This document shows positions 1 to 8,323 of a stretch of DNA of 64,000 nt, in pieces. The notes beneath the pieces were generated by a model. The model did not search any database. It was given only the letters and a program-made list of their open reading frames with translations, and was not told where the DNA came from. Source of the stretch: Liolophura sinensis. Its lineage: Eukaryota; Mollusca; Polyplacophora; Chitonida; Chitonidae. The position numbers and the translations under genes were made by a program. Position 1 is the first letter of the stretch; each line of letters opens with the position of its first letter. The DNA lies in assembly GCF_032854445.1 (NCBI RefSeq), contig NC_088297.1:18117127-18181126 (forward strand), read 5' to 3'.

Positions 1-816
1 CCTCGATCAAATCACACCGGAGGAAGTCTGCAGGTTCTTAACGAAAAGTAAAACACAACTACAAGCCCTTGGGAAATCTGATCAAAAGGGCATCAAGTTG
101 TCAATGTTATACAACATCCGGTGAAATCCCCAAAATCACTAAAACAGAAACGCTCCATCCTCCTACCAAACGCTGAAGACAACTTGGAGGATATTGGTAT
201 GTGGCGGCCGCTTATTATCAGTTCGTTGCGGCTACGTATCTATACCAATATCCTTACACATAGATTACAAAGAGCCATTGACCTCAGCCCAAGGCAACGT
301 GGGTTCGTCCCGGCGAAAAGCTGCGCAGACAACCTATTTCTGGCTCGATCAGTTATCGAGCATGCCAAGACCTCTGCACTGGCATAATATGCTGCATTCC
401 TGGGCCTGGCCAAAGCCTTCGATCCAGTGTCACACGACCTGCTCAAAAAAGGGGATACAGCCGTTCAAGGTTCATCCCCACTTCATTGATATCGTCTCCG
501 ATATGTACAAGGGTGCCAACACCAAGTTTAAAATGGGATCGAGCTATACTGAGAGCATAGCCATTAATAGAGGAGTTAAGCAAGGTGATCCTTTATCACC
601 CTTATTGTTTAACATCTCGCTGGACACTGTTCGCCGCAGTGCAGGTGCATGGCCCAGGGATATAACTTCGGGAAGACGTCCCTCAAGCCTTTGGCATACT
701 ACACCGTTCCACCTCAAACCACTTCCTCTACACATCTACTCGAGATGGCGGTCAGAACCTTGTCAAACTTGAACAGCCCATTACTTGGATACGCCCAAAC
801 AATCTCGAAGCAGTGA
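1..816 (+). pseudogene. R2-superfamily retrotransposon RT remnant (unit a)
   Basis: Three frames together give the order of RT motifs found in R2/NeSL-type non-LTR elements. TPEEVCRFLTKSKT and KGIKLSMLYNI (fingers) come first. Then WRPLIISS and QRGFVPAKSCADNLF are in frame 1 (121-387). After a TAA at 385-387 the same frame gives AKAFDPVSHDLL, with the motif A Asp codon at 421-423. Frame 2 gives RGVKQGDPLSPLLFN (motif B, about 569-613). Frame 1 resumes with NFGKTSLKPLAYYT, where the catalytic YADD of motif C should follow; at 697-708 the sequence does not encode it. The RT is therefore dead. Known family: APE-lacking non-LTR elements with a C-terminal restriction-like endonuclease. The exact clade (R2, NeSL, HERO) is uncertain. 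Confidence 0.72.
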
Positions 817-989
817 CTGAATCCTCGGACATAGCTGTTCAACACATTGGCGAAGTAATGGCTATGGACGAGCCGATTGCTTATCTAACGGCCCAGTTCC
901 AGCTAGAAGCAATTTGCATTTCTGTTACCTCCACGGCTTCCAGTAGCCTGCTACAGTTTGTTCCCTCAATGGATAGGTGCAATAAATAG
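666..989 (+). other. Open frame of 107 codons after the RT remnant, unrecognised
   Basis: Frame 3 is open from the TAA at 663 to the TAG at 987-989, without an early ATG (the first is at 858). The product would contain LVKLEQPITWIRPNN and QHIGEVMAMDEPIAYLTAQF. I do not recognise it. It overlaps the end of the RT remnant and runs almost to the SINE target site. It is equally open in the other copies, but these are too similar for that to show selection. It could be part of the element's 3' region or chance. Confidence 0.25.
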
Positions 990-1066
990 CCCGTGCAAAT
1001 GCCCATGCATGTGTATCTATTATAAATATACAGGCTCTTCTAATTATCCATTCCCCAATTCTGATT

Positions 1067-1344
1067 TCAAGTACATGTTTATTTATTTATTTATTGGTGT
1101 TTTACGCCGTCCTCATGAATATTTCACGTATACGACGGCGGCCAGCATTATGGTGGGTTGAAACCGGGCATACGACGAAAACCCACGACGATCCGGAGGT
1201 AAGACCTTCCCAAGTACGGCCGGAGAGGAAGCCAGCATAAGCTGGACTTGAACTCTCAGCAACCGCATTGGTGAGAGGCTCCTGGGTTTTTACAATGAGC
1301 AAGCGCGCTAACCAACTGAGCCAGGGAGGCCTCTCAAGTACATG
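1067..1344 (-). mobile_element. tRNA-derived SINE, full length, with TSD (unit a)
   Basis: On the minus strand the element starts with a tRNA-like head. The A box TGGCTCAGTTGG lies at 1312-1323 and the B box GAGTTCAAGTCC at 1244-1255. The head is followed by a body (CCGGCCGTAC..., CACCATAATGCTGGCC) and ends in an AATAAATAAATAAACA tail at the left side. The direct repeat TCAAGTACATG(T) at 1067-1077 and 1334-1344 flanks it and is the target-site duplication, as expected of LINE-driven insertion. I recognise this body from bivalve and gastropod genomes. It is a SINE promoter remnant, not a tRNA gene. Confidence 0.88.
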
Positions 1345-1350
1345 TATATC

Positions 1351-1553
1351 GGTACAGTTGTGTTTATTTATTTATTTGATTGGTGTTTTACACCGTTCTC
1401 AAGAATATTTCACTTATACGACGGCGGCCAGCATTATGGTGGGTGGAAACCGGGCACAGCCCGGGGGAAACCCACGACCATCCGCAGGTGCTGGCAGACC
1501 TTCCCACTTACGGCCGGAGAGGAAGCCAGCATGAGCTGGAGGTACAGTTGTGT
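1351..1553 (-). mobile_element. Same SINE family, 5'-truncated, with TSD (unit a)
   Basis: This second copy has the same body and tail but lacks the tRNA-like head: it stops at CCAGCTCATGCTGG near 1528-1540. The direct repeat GGTACAGTTGTGT at 1351-1363 and 1541-1553 is its own target-site duplication. 5' truncation plus a TSD is the usual product of incomplete target-primed reverse transcription. It was inserted 6 bp from the end of the first SINE's duplication. The body differs from the first copy at several sites (for example acagcccggggg against tacgacgaaa), so this is an independent insertion and not a local duplication. Confidence 0.87.
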
Positions 1554-1715
1554 GCTGTGTTCATATACTCTACGACTATTTTTCGTAGTGTATAGATAGA
1601 ACAGAATTTATGTATATGTGGTCACCAACTTGTATCTATTCATCATTGTAAACAGCGATGACATTAACCAATTGGTGCCTGATCACGGTTCTGATAAGCT
1701 AAACACTAGAGTTAA

Positions 1716-1783
1716 ATGAATGAATAAACGATTATGGTTTTACGCCACAGCAGCAATATTTCAGCGATATCGGAACATATATT
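1716..1783 (+). repeat. GAATGAATGAA...CAGCAATATTTCAGC dispersed-repeat motif
   Basis: The stretch aaatgaatgaataaacgatt followed by ggttttacgccacagcag and caatatttcagcgatatcgg resembles the start of a repeat common in mollusc DNA. Related versions occur in the same unit at 2341-2405 and 8113-8175 (gaatgaatgaaagattatg, ttaacacc, gggcaatatatc). The family and its boundaries are not certain. Confidence 0.4.
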
Positions 1784-2220
1784 TGTTGTACTTACATGAA
1801 CAGAAGCGCCAACGCCAGACTCCTGGCCGCCGTCAAACACAACCGAAATCGACGTGCTTTATCTGTACAATACCTTTCAGGAGGCTCGACAGACACCTGA
1901 AGAGGATACATAAGGTACAAAACATGAGGCGGCACCGCTAGCTGATCCTAAAACCGAAGAAGCTAGAAGACACGGCGTTGTGTAAAATAGCAGAAAAAGA
2001 GCAGGTAGAGGAGAGGGTAGTGCAGGAGGCAATGGTGCAGATGAGAACGAAGGACACGATGAAAAGAAAGCGACGTGTCAGGTGGCCAGTGACAGAAGAG
2101 ACAGACGAAACCAGTGAAGATGATGAGAGACCTAGCACTTTAGGAATGCTCAATGACGAGACGGCCAAGACATTAGGAGATGAATGGGATAAAGAGTTGG
2201 AGCCCCAACAGTGCAAGTGA
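1720..2220 (+). pseudogene. Zinc-finger module 1, R2-like 5' region (unit a)
   Basis: One frame runs from 1720 to 2220 with a single TAG at 1939-1941. After the GRRQTQPKSTCF segment comes a C2H2 finger, CFICTIPFRRLDRHLKRIH (C-X2-C-X9-H-X4-H, 1855-1911). Next is a charged stretch, with KKLEDTALCKIAEKE and KRKRRVRWPVTEETDETSED, then STLGMLNDETAKTLGDEW. The same finger and the same last motif recur at 7766-7996 in the unit, directly upstream of the R2-like RT, where about 65 codons of the charged part are missing. DNA-binding fingers ahead of an RT are typical of R2-group elements. I infer that this is a second, longer copy of that element's 5' end. A host zinc-finger gene fragment is the alternative. 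Confidence 0.6.
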
Positions 2221-2598
2221 GTCAGTAAGTGGGATTTTTTATTACTTAACTTATTTGCTTGGTAGTTTACGCCCTTCTCAATACGGCACTCAGTCATTCT
2301 TTAAGCTTCTTCTCATCCCTAGAGGCGAAACATTACATTTTGAATGAATGAATGAAAGATTATGCCTTAACACCACATGGGCAATATATCGGCAGTTGAG
2401 GTTTCCAATACAGTGGTGAGAACGTCAAATACCAAACATAAGTGTTCGGACATGTTTAAAATCAGATAAGAACAACCAACAACAGTTCAAACTCGAAAAC
2501 CAGCATATTTTAAAAATAGTATATGAAGAAATCTACATGTATATAACGTTTTATCTATAAATATTTATGTTCATTCAGATTCGATACTGTGAAACATA
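2221..2598. other. Non-coding tail of zinc-finger module 1
   Basis: From the stop codon to about 2466 the DNA is homologous to 7997-8236 after module 2 (shared words: gtcagtaagtg, tttgcttggta, gcggcaaaca-like ggcgaaacattacat, gttgaggtttcc). The shared segment therefore extends well past the coding part. From 2467 to 2598 it is AT-rich and nothing is recognised. It may hold the 3' tail of the minus-strand LINE that follows. Confidence 0.5.
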
Positions 2599-3760
2599 CT
2601 ATATATAGAGTTGACTATAGAATCTGTGGCGGACATGGGCAAAGTCTACACAGTCAACCTGGACATGTTTGATGCTATGTTGGGCACTATATCCAACACA
2701 CTCGGGAGCACTGCTCCCATCCAGGATGAAATTGTGTGTTAGACGAGAGTGGCCAATACGGCACCTCGTTAAGACTACTTCGTCTCGACGAGACATTCGA
2801 CAAGTATAGGAATTGTAGCGAATGGCAGGATGAATACAATGCAGTTTACAATGGACCTGAAAGTCCCATTCGCCGTGCCACGAATATATTTAAGAATATT
2901 AGACTTCACATAAGTATACGGGGATTTTCACCCGAGATACAGCTTTACATAGGGCAGTTTTCTCTTCTTTGTCCACTTCTGTGTTTCCATGGATACCAGT
3001 GTGACTTGGTATCAAACAGAATATAATATCTTATCCTGTTTTAATTAGTTTTTGCTATGTTTGGCTATTTGTTTCAGGAATTAATGGATTTTTAAATTTA
3101 TTATCCTCAATTGCTTAAAGGCAAGACAGGGAATCGCTGCATATCACTGCCCTCTGGGCGTACATATGATAAGGCCTGGAGTATAGTCCTGGCCTCTGCA
3201 GGGTCCTTTGACCTGTTAGTGTATATAAATCAATAATCCATATAATTAGCCTTAATTTTAGCAAAACTTGGCTGAATTATAGGAGCACTTGTATGAGATT
3301 TATTATATTGACGTAGATCAAATATCAGTTTAGGCTGTGGAAGAAGCCAGGGAGGTGATTCCGGAAAAGACACCGGAACTATTTCCTCTAGCTTGATGTT
3401 AACTTCTACAATATTGTCCCGTATACCAAGACCGAACGAAGGTATCTCATGGGGGCATTTATTGAATTTATCTTTATATGATGAATTGAAAACACAGACT
3501 CCGTGTCATACGTCTGTTATATAATGTAGGCTCATTTGCTAACACGTATTAACTTTTTACTGGTGAAGCCCTAAAAGCATCAAGGCTGAGCCTCAAACCT
3601 TGGTGATGAACAGGATCCAACATTTTAATATACGAATTCCTTGCAGAAGCGTAAATGATGGACCCATAGTCCAATTTAGACCTCAGCAGAGACTGAACGA
3701 TATATATTGGATGTCAGGATTGTATTCTCCCCCCATATTTTTTCCCCGGGTTGCAATAAC
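2599..3760 (-). pseudogene. I/Nimb-type LINE ORF2, 3' third: RT thumb, RNase H, C-terminal domain (unit a)
   Basis: Reading the minus strand from 3760, frames together give RSKLDYGSIIYASARNSY and HHQGLRLSLDAF (RT thumb, about 3590-3690), then PSFGLGIRDNIVEVNI and PESPPWLLPQPK. An RNase H domain follows: IYTNRSKDPAEARTILQAL (about 3170-3226), SDSLSCL (3118-3138) and IPSHTGIHGN (2983-3012). The C-terminal segment RRDEVVLTRCRIGHSRLTH and IKHVQVDCVDFAHVR ends at a TAG at 2599. RNase H plus this C-terminus is characteristic of I-group LINEs. The first catalytic Asp of RNase H (expected TDGS) reads TNRS, and there are several stops and shifts, so it is dead. The RT palm is absent upstream. Confidence 0.88.
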
Positions 3761-4689
3761 TCCACCACGTCTCCTTTTACCTCTTATTGTATGAGTGTGC
3801 GGATGCTAAAATACATCCATGTGGAGTTAAATAACACAGTTTAATCATATCAGAGTTTCAGAAATAGAGATTATGATACGTAAATATGTGATGTTGCAAA
3901 TGAGCAATGTTCATGTGGAGCGTGTTGTCATATCAACGATGGATAACCATTATATACGTTGTTTACAATCGTATGGTTGTTAGTAACATCAGCAGAACAC
4001 GTTTAATTAGCACGTTAATTTTACAAGGTATATTCGTTATCAATGTACTTTTGCCTCTTTTTTTTATATTAGGATCGGTATTTAAGAACAGGCTGTACTT
4101 GGCAATAGCGGATCAAATTGGTTGGGAAATCATGGGCTGTCTGACAAACACAGCTGACCGCAAGGGAGGAAGGGAAAGGGGTGAACAAAGGAGGGGCCAG
4201 TGAAGCAAACCATTCAAAATAACAAATTACACGACATAAACTAGAATGGAATAATAATCCATCGTCTCATTTTAATTCACATTTTTGGGCACGAGTTCAT
4301 CCTTTAACATTGGTAACGGTGCACTGGTCAGTTTTTATAACTTCAGTATATGTTATTTCGGGTTAAAAAAAAAAAACATGTATTTGCATTATAAAGTTAT
4401 AGAAACTGTTTCGACGCTTCCTTCTTATCTGCTTTCATATTATATTGTGAAACACATATACAGATTTACAAAAGGGTGACCAAACCCATTGCATATTTAA
4501 ACGCAAATTTAGTATCGGTATTCGCTAATTACTATATTCACCCGAACTAATCGGTGATTTGTGAAGTATAGCCAGTGAATGTTCTTTGTGTACATGATCG
4601 ATTGACCTTGGTTTTCCTTTCTTCCCCGTTTGCCAACAGTCGATCTATTCGAGCAGTTTTATTCATGATAGATATTCAGATTTGATAAT

Positions 4690-4890
4690 TTGATAATGGA
4701 TTGTACTGGGTTAGTTCTCCTGCGCCATATGGGCCCAGTACCGAAACATTGTTGGTACAATAACCCCAGTAACGATAGGATTAGGGCTGTTTGTACAGGC
4801 CCAATTCGAAGCCACTGTGCACGCCGGTATGCCGCCGTACCGGCTAGCCAGAACTGGACCAGTACCGGCCCAGTTTGTAAATGTTATCTG
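4690..4890. repeat. Degenerate CCAGTACCGG word cluster 1
   Basis: Within 200 bp the words gggcccagtaccg, cggtatgccgccgtaccgg, ctagccagaactggacc and agtaccggcccag follow one another, together with ttggtacaataacc and cccagtaacg. The words are partly palindromic (GGTAC, GCTAGC, CCGG). Cluster 2 at 5830-5985 shares ctagccag, agtaccgg and agtaacg. The class B segment at 13421-13652 adds more of the same kind (ttaaccggtagg, actgggccggtgatg, acaaccggctc). It may be the terminal or subterminal region of a DNA element. Confidence 0.45.
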
Positions 4891-5829
4891 GGAACCGCAT
4901 GGATTGCACAGGCTGTTATGATAATTGTCACCTTACATCAATGAGTATCATAAAAATTGCATGTCAAGATAGAAGTAAGGTGTGCTGAGGAAATTCGCGG
5001 TGTTTAAGGCTACAGTGTTCAGCGTGGCTGGAAGAGTTGTGGGGATATTACAGGCCAACTAGGTCATTTTCCTTTAACACTTGATATTTCCGGCCCTGGT
5101 CAGTCTTGAGGTCCAAATATTAAGTCCCCACTTAAAGAATCTACACGGCATGTAGGCTACACACACACATTATGTAAGTGCGTGTGAAAATGTCGCACAG
5201 TGATAAGGTTGCCACATCCAACAGGTAAACGTTACCGTAGTAAGGAGTGACGCAGTGTCAACTGACGAAGAAAGCTATTCCCAAACTTTGGGAACTACTA
5301 AGATATCAGTTTTCGTTACATGGAATAGGATGTGAACTGCTGATGATTCTCCCCTTATATGGCATATTCTATCCTCGAAAACCTTAACATACTGATATTT
5401 TCAGTTCTGCTGACGTTGTTCTACATACACATTGGTAACAACCGGAGTAATAAAGCTTTTAAGCCTGAAGAACACATTATTGTCACAACTTGGCAACACA
5501 GACGACGCTACCTTTCCCGTTATTTATTTGAACGATCTCAAATAGGCTAAAAATAAACGTAATACAGTCTCAATGAGGTGGAGTAACACAGAGCTGTGAG
5601 GCCATCGTGATCGTAGTTATGACGTGAAATTCGGCCTGTCGTCTGTTTGTCTTCAGAATATGTTTAAGCTGTGTATGAAAATTCTTGGAAGATGTAATAC
5701 AGTAACTCTGCGACAAACATCAAATTCCTTACATGGGCGAGGTGTGCAACACTGCTGAAGGAGTGCCTAGCAGCGCACCTCTCTGTTGGAACCAACATCA
5801 GAGGTCTGTGCCACGCAAGCCCAACAAAC

Positions 5830-5985
5830 ATGACCCCAGTGGGCCGATTTCGGTTTTGAAGCCGCGTATTAAGGCAGTACCGGCAAGTGACATCCTTAAC
5901 GCGGCCAGTACCACGCCATTGCTGGCTAGCCAGTATTCAACTACAATTCATATTGCCCTAAATGTGCCAGTACCGGCTCAGTAAC
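5830..5985. repeat. Degenerate CCAGTACCGG word cluster 2
   Basis: The words cccagtgggccg, ggcagtaccggcaag, ggccagtaccacgcc, ctggctagccag, gtgccagtaccggctcag and agtaacg lie within 155 bp, about 0.95 kb from cluster 1. Because the words are near-palindromes, orientation relative to cluster 1 cannot be settled by eye. Confidence 0.45.
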
Positions 5986-6316
5986 GTTCAGTAAAGTCAT
6001 GCCGCTATAGTTCAAAAGGTTGACACCATGTACTCAGCCCTCATCGAACCAATGATTTATCAAAACTAGACCATCATCGGTTCAGTTCCCGCGGGAACAA
6101 ATTTAACTACCAGTATAAAATACGTAATACCCCTGAATCGGGCCAATGTTGGAAAATCATTCTTTTGCTGCCTCGATCAGATCTCTGTTATTAAAACCTT
6201 TGCCTGGAATCACTTCAGTCTTGAGACTGACACTCGTATAACTTAAATGCATTAACCTGATGTTGTGCTGAGATCATGACTTATTCGTGTAACTGACCAC
6301 GTTTTTACAATATCTT

Positions 6317-6573
6317 TTAAGAGCAAATTATAGAGTTATCAATCTTGGGCCAGTTATCTGCCCTTGGCAGAATAGTAAGTTTACAACTTCCGCAACGGAC
6401 AGCCAAAGATTTAAAGATAATGTGCTTGCACAAAGTCGGCCCAGATCTGGACGAGTCCAGACAGTGTATTTCGGGACGAGGAATTGGGGAATAGGCCGCC
6501 CAGCTCATTGTCGGCTGCTTCTGAAAACTCTGATAAGATCCATCAAAGTTCTTTCTCAAAATATTTGCCTGAA
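6317..6573 (-). pseudogene. LINE endonuclease fragment, truncated at the unit end (unit a)
   Basis: An 80-codon minus-strand frame from 6559 contains RKNFDGSYQSFQKQPT. In the terminal copy the same sequence is the downstream part of a 201-codon frame (59810-59205) that begins with a clear APE-type endonuclease. The fragment is cut at 6573/6574, where the next unit begins. Only the part near 6390-6573 can be tied to the endonuclease. A neighbouring frame reads GGLFPNSSSRN, which resembles the WG...NSRGR block of these endonucleases and suggests a frameshift. The remainder to 6317 is unrecognised. Confidence 0.65.
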
Positions 6574-6768
6574 GTGGTTTAAACGTTCATTCTTTGACAG
6601 AATTTTGGTGTATTTTCACTTCCATAACACGCTCAAGCAACCTTCCTCCGTTATTTTGGCGTTTACACGTAAAGAGCGCAGAGGATAGTTAAAAACGTGC
6701 AGACACGAATTTTACAACTGTACAACAACGACAACATATTCTATAGTTAGTGATACAGTAAAAATAGT
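6574..6768. other. Start of the natural repeat unit
   Basis: Judged from the array's right edge, the unit begins at gtggtttaaacg (6574). The first 195 bp hold no gene. At every internal junction this sequence directly abuts the endonuclease fragment, so 6573/6574 is the duplication joint. Confidence 0.6.
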
Positions 6769-7410
6769 ATGTCGTATTGGACTAAAAGAGGGCGAATTCA
6801 CAGCCAAGTAAGCAAACACCTCACAAACATCACATTTTCACAAAATCACAATGGTGAGAAACCTTGTCCATCAAAATGTACAAAGAGCCAGGAGAGTGCA
6901 TCTCTGGAGAACTTTCAGTCTACACCTGATTGTGTTGACAACGTCACATTTTTGGCTCAAACAACATTGTCCACAATCCACTTGAAACCAGTGGTACAAT
7001 ATTTGACAATGACAGTTCATTACTAATCAGCAATGAAATTGATGAATTAAACAAAAGTACTAGTGATAACAATACTGATTGTGATTCAGATGACAAAAGT
7101 AGTCCACACTCTGACATGGGCTGTTGAAAAAAATAGCAATGGGTAGGTTATCTTTATTTAAGAGTAGTAACAGCTGTGGCCCATTCCAGGAATGATACAG
7201 AATGAATCTAAGCCCGGGCCATTTGTCATTGGATTGTTTTTGAGAGAAGAAAAACCTAGAGATCCTGCTGAATTTTTGGTAATGAGGTATAAAGATCGAC
7301 ATTACAAGATCAGAATAACCTCATTTATCTGTGATGCGCCTGCTAGGTCTTTTGTCAAGCAAATGAAATCTCACTCAGGTCTCATCACCAGGCCAAGAAC
7401 ACAAGTCTGA
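6769..7410 (+). pseudogene. CACTA-like transposase remnant (unit b)
   Basis: Frame pieces in order: an N-terminal piece (6769-7026) with HNGEKPCPSKCTKS; an acidic piece with NEIDELNKSTSDNNTDCDSD (about 7029-7125, another frame); GRLSLFKSSNS (7141-7173); then, after a 1-base shift, LWPIPGMIQNESKPGPFVI, FICDAPARSFVKQMKSHSG and a TGA at 7408. The series LFKSS..LWPI...FVI.LF...KP...ICDAPAR.F.K..K.H.G is one I know from metazoan transposases related to CACTA/EnSpm (tnp2-like). About 30-40 residues seem to be missing between AEFLV and RYKD, and the region after HSG is absent. It is a fossil. Confidence 0.6.
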
Positions 7411-7996
7411 GGCGGCAGCCTTTCTCAAGACATCGTCACAATAGCGCCTTGGGACGGGGAGTACCAGAATATCACAAGCTCCGCTGAAAAGGGGCCGGAT
7501 GGAGCGGTCACCGACGTCAAACAACAAAGTGCCTCACCAGCTTCATTTGTGGAAGAGCTATCCATAAATGCGCCAATCCCCAACCAGACACGCCCGGCGA
7601 GGGGAGAAGTCAGTGTATCGAACGTGGGAACACAGACCTCTCGACGGCGTATCAGCACCCGGAAGATGCGACTCCACAAAAGGGACAGGCCCCAACGTCA
7701 GTGTCCTCACTGCCCCCTTGATGGTGGTTAATGTACCAAGGCATCGGCACAAGGAACATTTTTTGTTCTTACATGAACAGAAGCACAAACGCCAGATTCC
7801 TGGCCGCCGTTGGAGACAACCGAAATTGACGTGCTTTATCTGCACAATGCCTTTTAGGAGGCTCGACAGACACCTGGAGAGAATACATAAGGTACCTAGC
7901 ACTGGCACTAGCACTTTAGGAATGCTCAGTGACGAGACGGCCAAGACATTAGGAGATGAATGGGATGGAGCCCCAACAGTGCGAGTGAGTCAGTAA
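7411..7996 (+). pseudogene. Zinc-finger module 2, 5' region of the R2-like element (unit b)
   Basis: Frame 1 is open from 7411 to 7731 (107 codons) and contains TQTSRRRISTRKMRLHKRDR followed by CPHC (7702-7713). A 1-base shift leads to frame 2, which gives PRHRHKEH, so the first C2H2 finger is split by the frameshift. Frame 2 continues with a second finger, CFICTMPFRRLDRHLERIH (7830-7886), then STLGMLSDETAKTLGDEW and a stop at 7994-7996. Basic residues ahead of two C2H2 fingers and upstream of an RT fit the N-terminal DNA-binding region of R2-superfamily elements. Compared with module 1, the charged segment after the second finger is deleted. Confidence 0.62.
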
Positions 7997-8323
7997 GTGT
8001 GATTTATTTTTTATTACTTAAGTTATTTGCTTGGTATTTTACATCGTTCTCAATACGGCACTCAATCATTCTTTAAGCTTCTTCTCCTCCCTGGAGGCGA
8101 AACATTACATTCTGAATGAATGAAAGATTATGGCTTAACACCCAATATGGGCAATATATCAGCCGTTGAGGTTTCCGATATAGTGGTCAGAACGTCAAAA
8201 ACAAAACATAAATGTTTGGACTTGTTTAAAATAAACGCAGTCGACATGGATTGACCAGATTGCGGACACACACCTCTTGACACAGATTCCGTCAGCATAA
8301 CATCGCCTGAACAGGGAGAAAAC
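7997..8323. other. Non-coding tail of zinc-finger module 2
   Basis: 7997-8236 is homologous to the tail of module 1 (2221-2466) and includes a gaatgaatgaaagattatgg repeat motif at 8113-8175. The two copies part company at about 8237 (taaaataaacgcag against taaaatcagataag). 8237-8323 leads into the linker frame, with no other feature seen. Confidence 0.5.

Larger units (their letters stand above)
3761..6316. other. 2.5-kb interval without recognisable coding, in place of the LINE RT palm
   Basis: In an intact I-type ORF2 the RT fingers and palm would lie between the endonuclease (minus strand, ending near 6390) and the thumb (starting near 3760). This interval shows no RT motif in the minus frames I read. 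It holds an 11-12 A run near 4367, an ACACACAC run near 5160 and the CCAGTACCGG word clusters. Open frames of 60-98 codons at 3907-4203, 5359-5550 and 5733-5984 have no recognisable domain and look like chance. It may be a non-autonomous DNA element inserted with loss of LINE sequence. Confidence 0.5.
1..6573. repeat. Array unit a (partial, class A)
   Basis: This copy lacks its first ~2.2 kb because the window starts inside it. It carries class A alleles: gagtatagtcc near 3180, ccgtgtcat near 3503, tattcgtt near 4032 and a 12-A run near 4367. It lacks the 232-bp class B segment. The detailed annotation of unit contents is given on this copy and on unit b. Confidence 0.95.

Noticed and set aside
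194-772. 192-codon plus-strand frame repeated in each unit, as a possible gene
   Set aside because: Only its middle (RGVKQGDPLSPLLFN) matches RT; the rest is out-of-frame translation of other RT blocks. It is a by-product of frameshifts in the R2-like remnant.
1244-1332. A tRNA gene on the minus strand
   Set aside because: It has A and B boxes but lies at the head of a SINE with body, tail and target-site duplication, and the spacing between boxes is too long for a normal tRNA.
1938-2297. 119-codon minus-strand frame opposite zinc-finger module 1
   Set aside because: Ser/Leu-rich antisense of the charged coding stretch, with no recognisable motif.
3907-4203. 98-codon frame with hydrophobic stretches, as a small membrane protein
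   Set aside because: AT-rich chance frame inside the unrecognised interval; no start context, family or flanking gene structure supports it.
7558-7944. 128-codon minus-strand frame opposite zinc-finger module 2
   Set aside because: Antisense shadow of the finger module, with no domain of its own.
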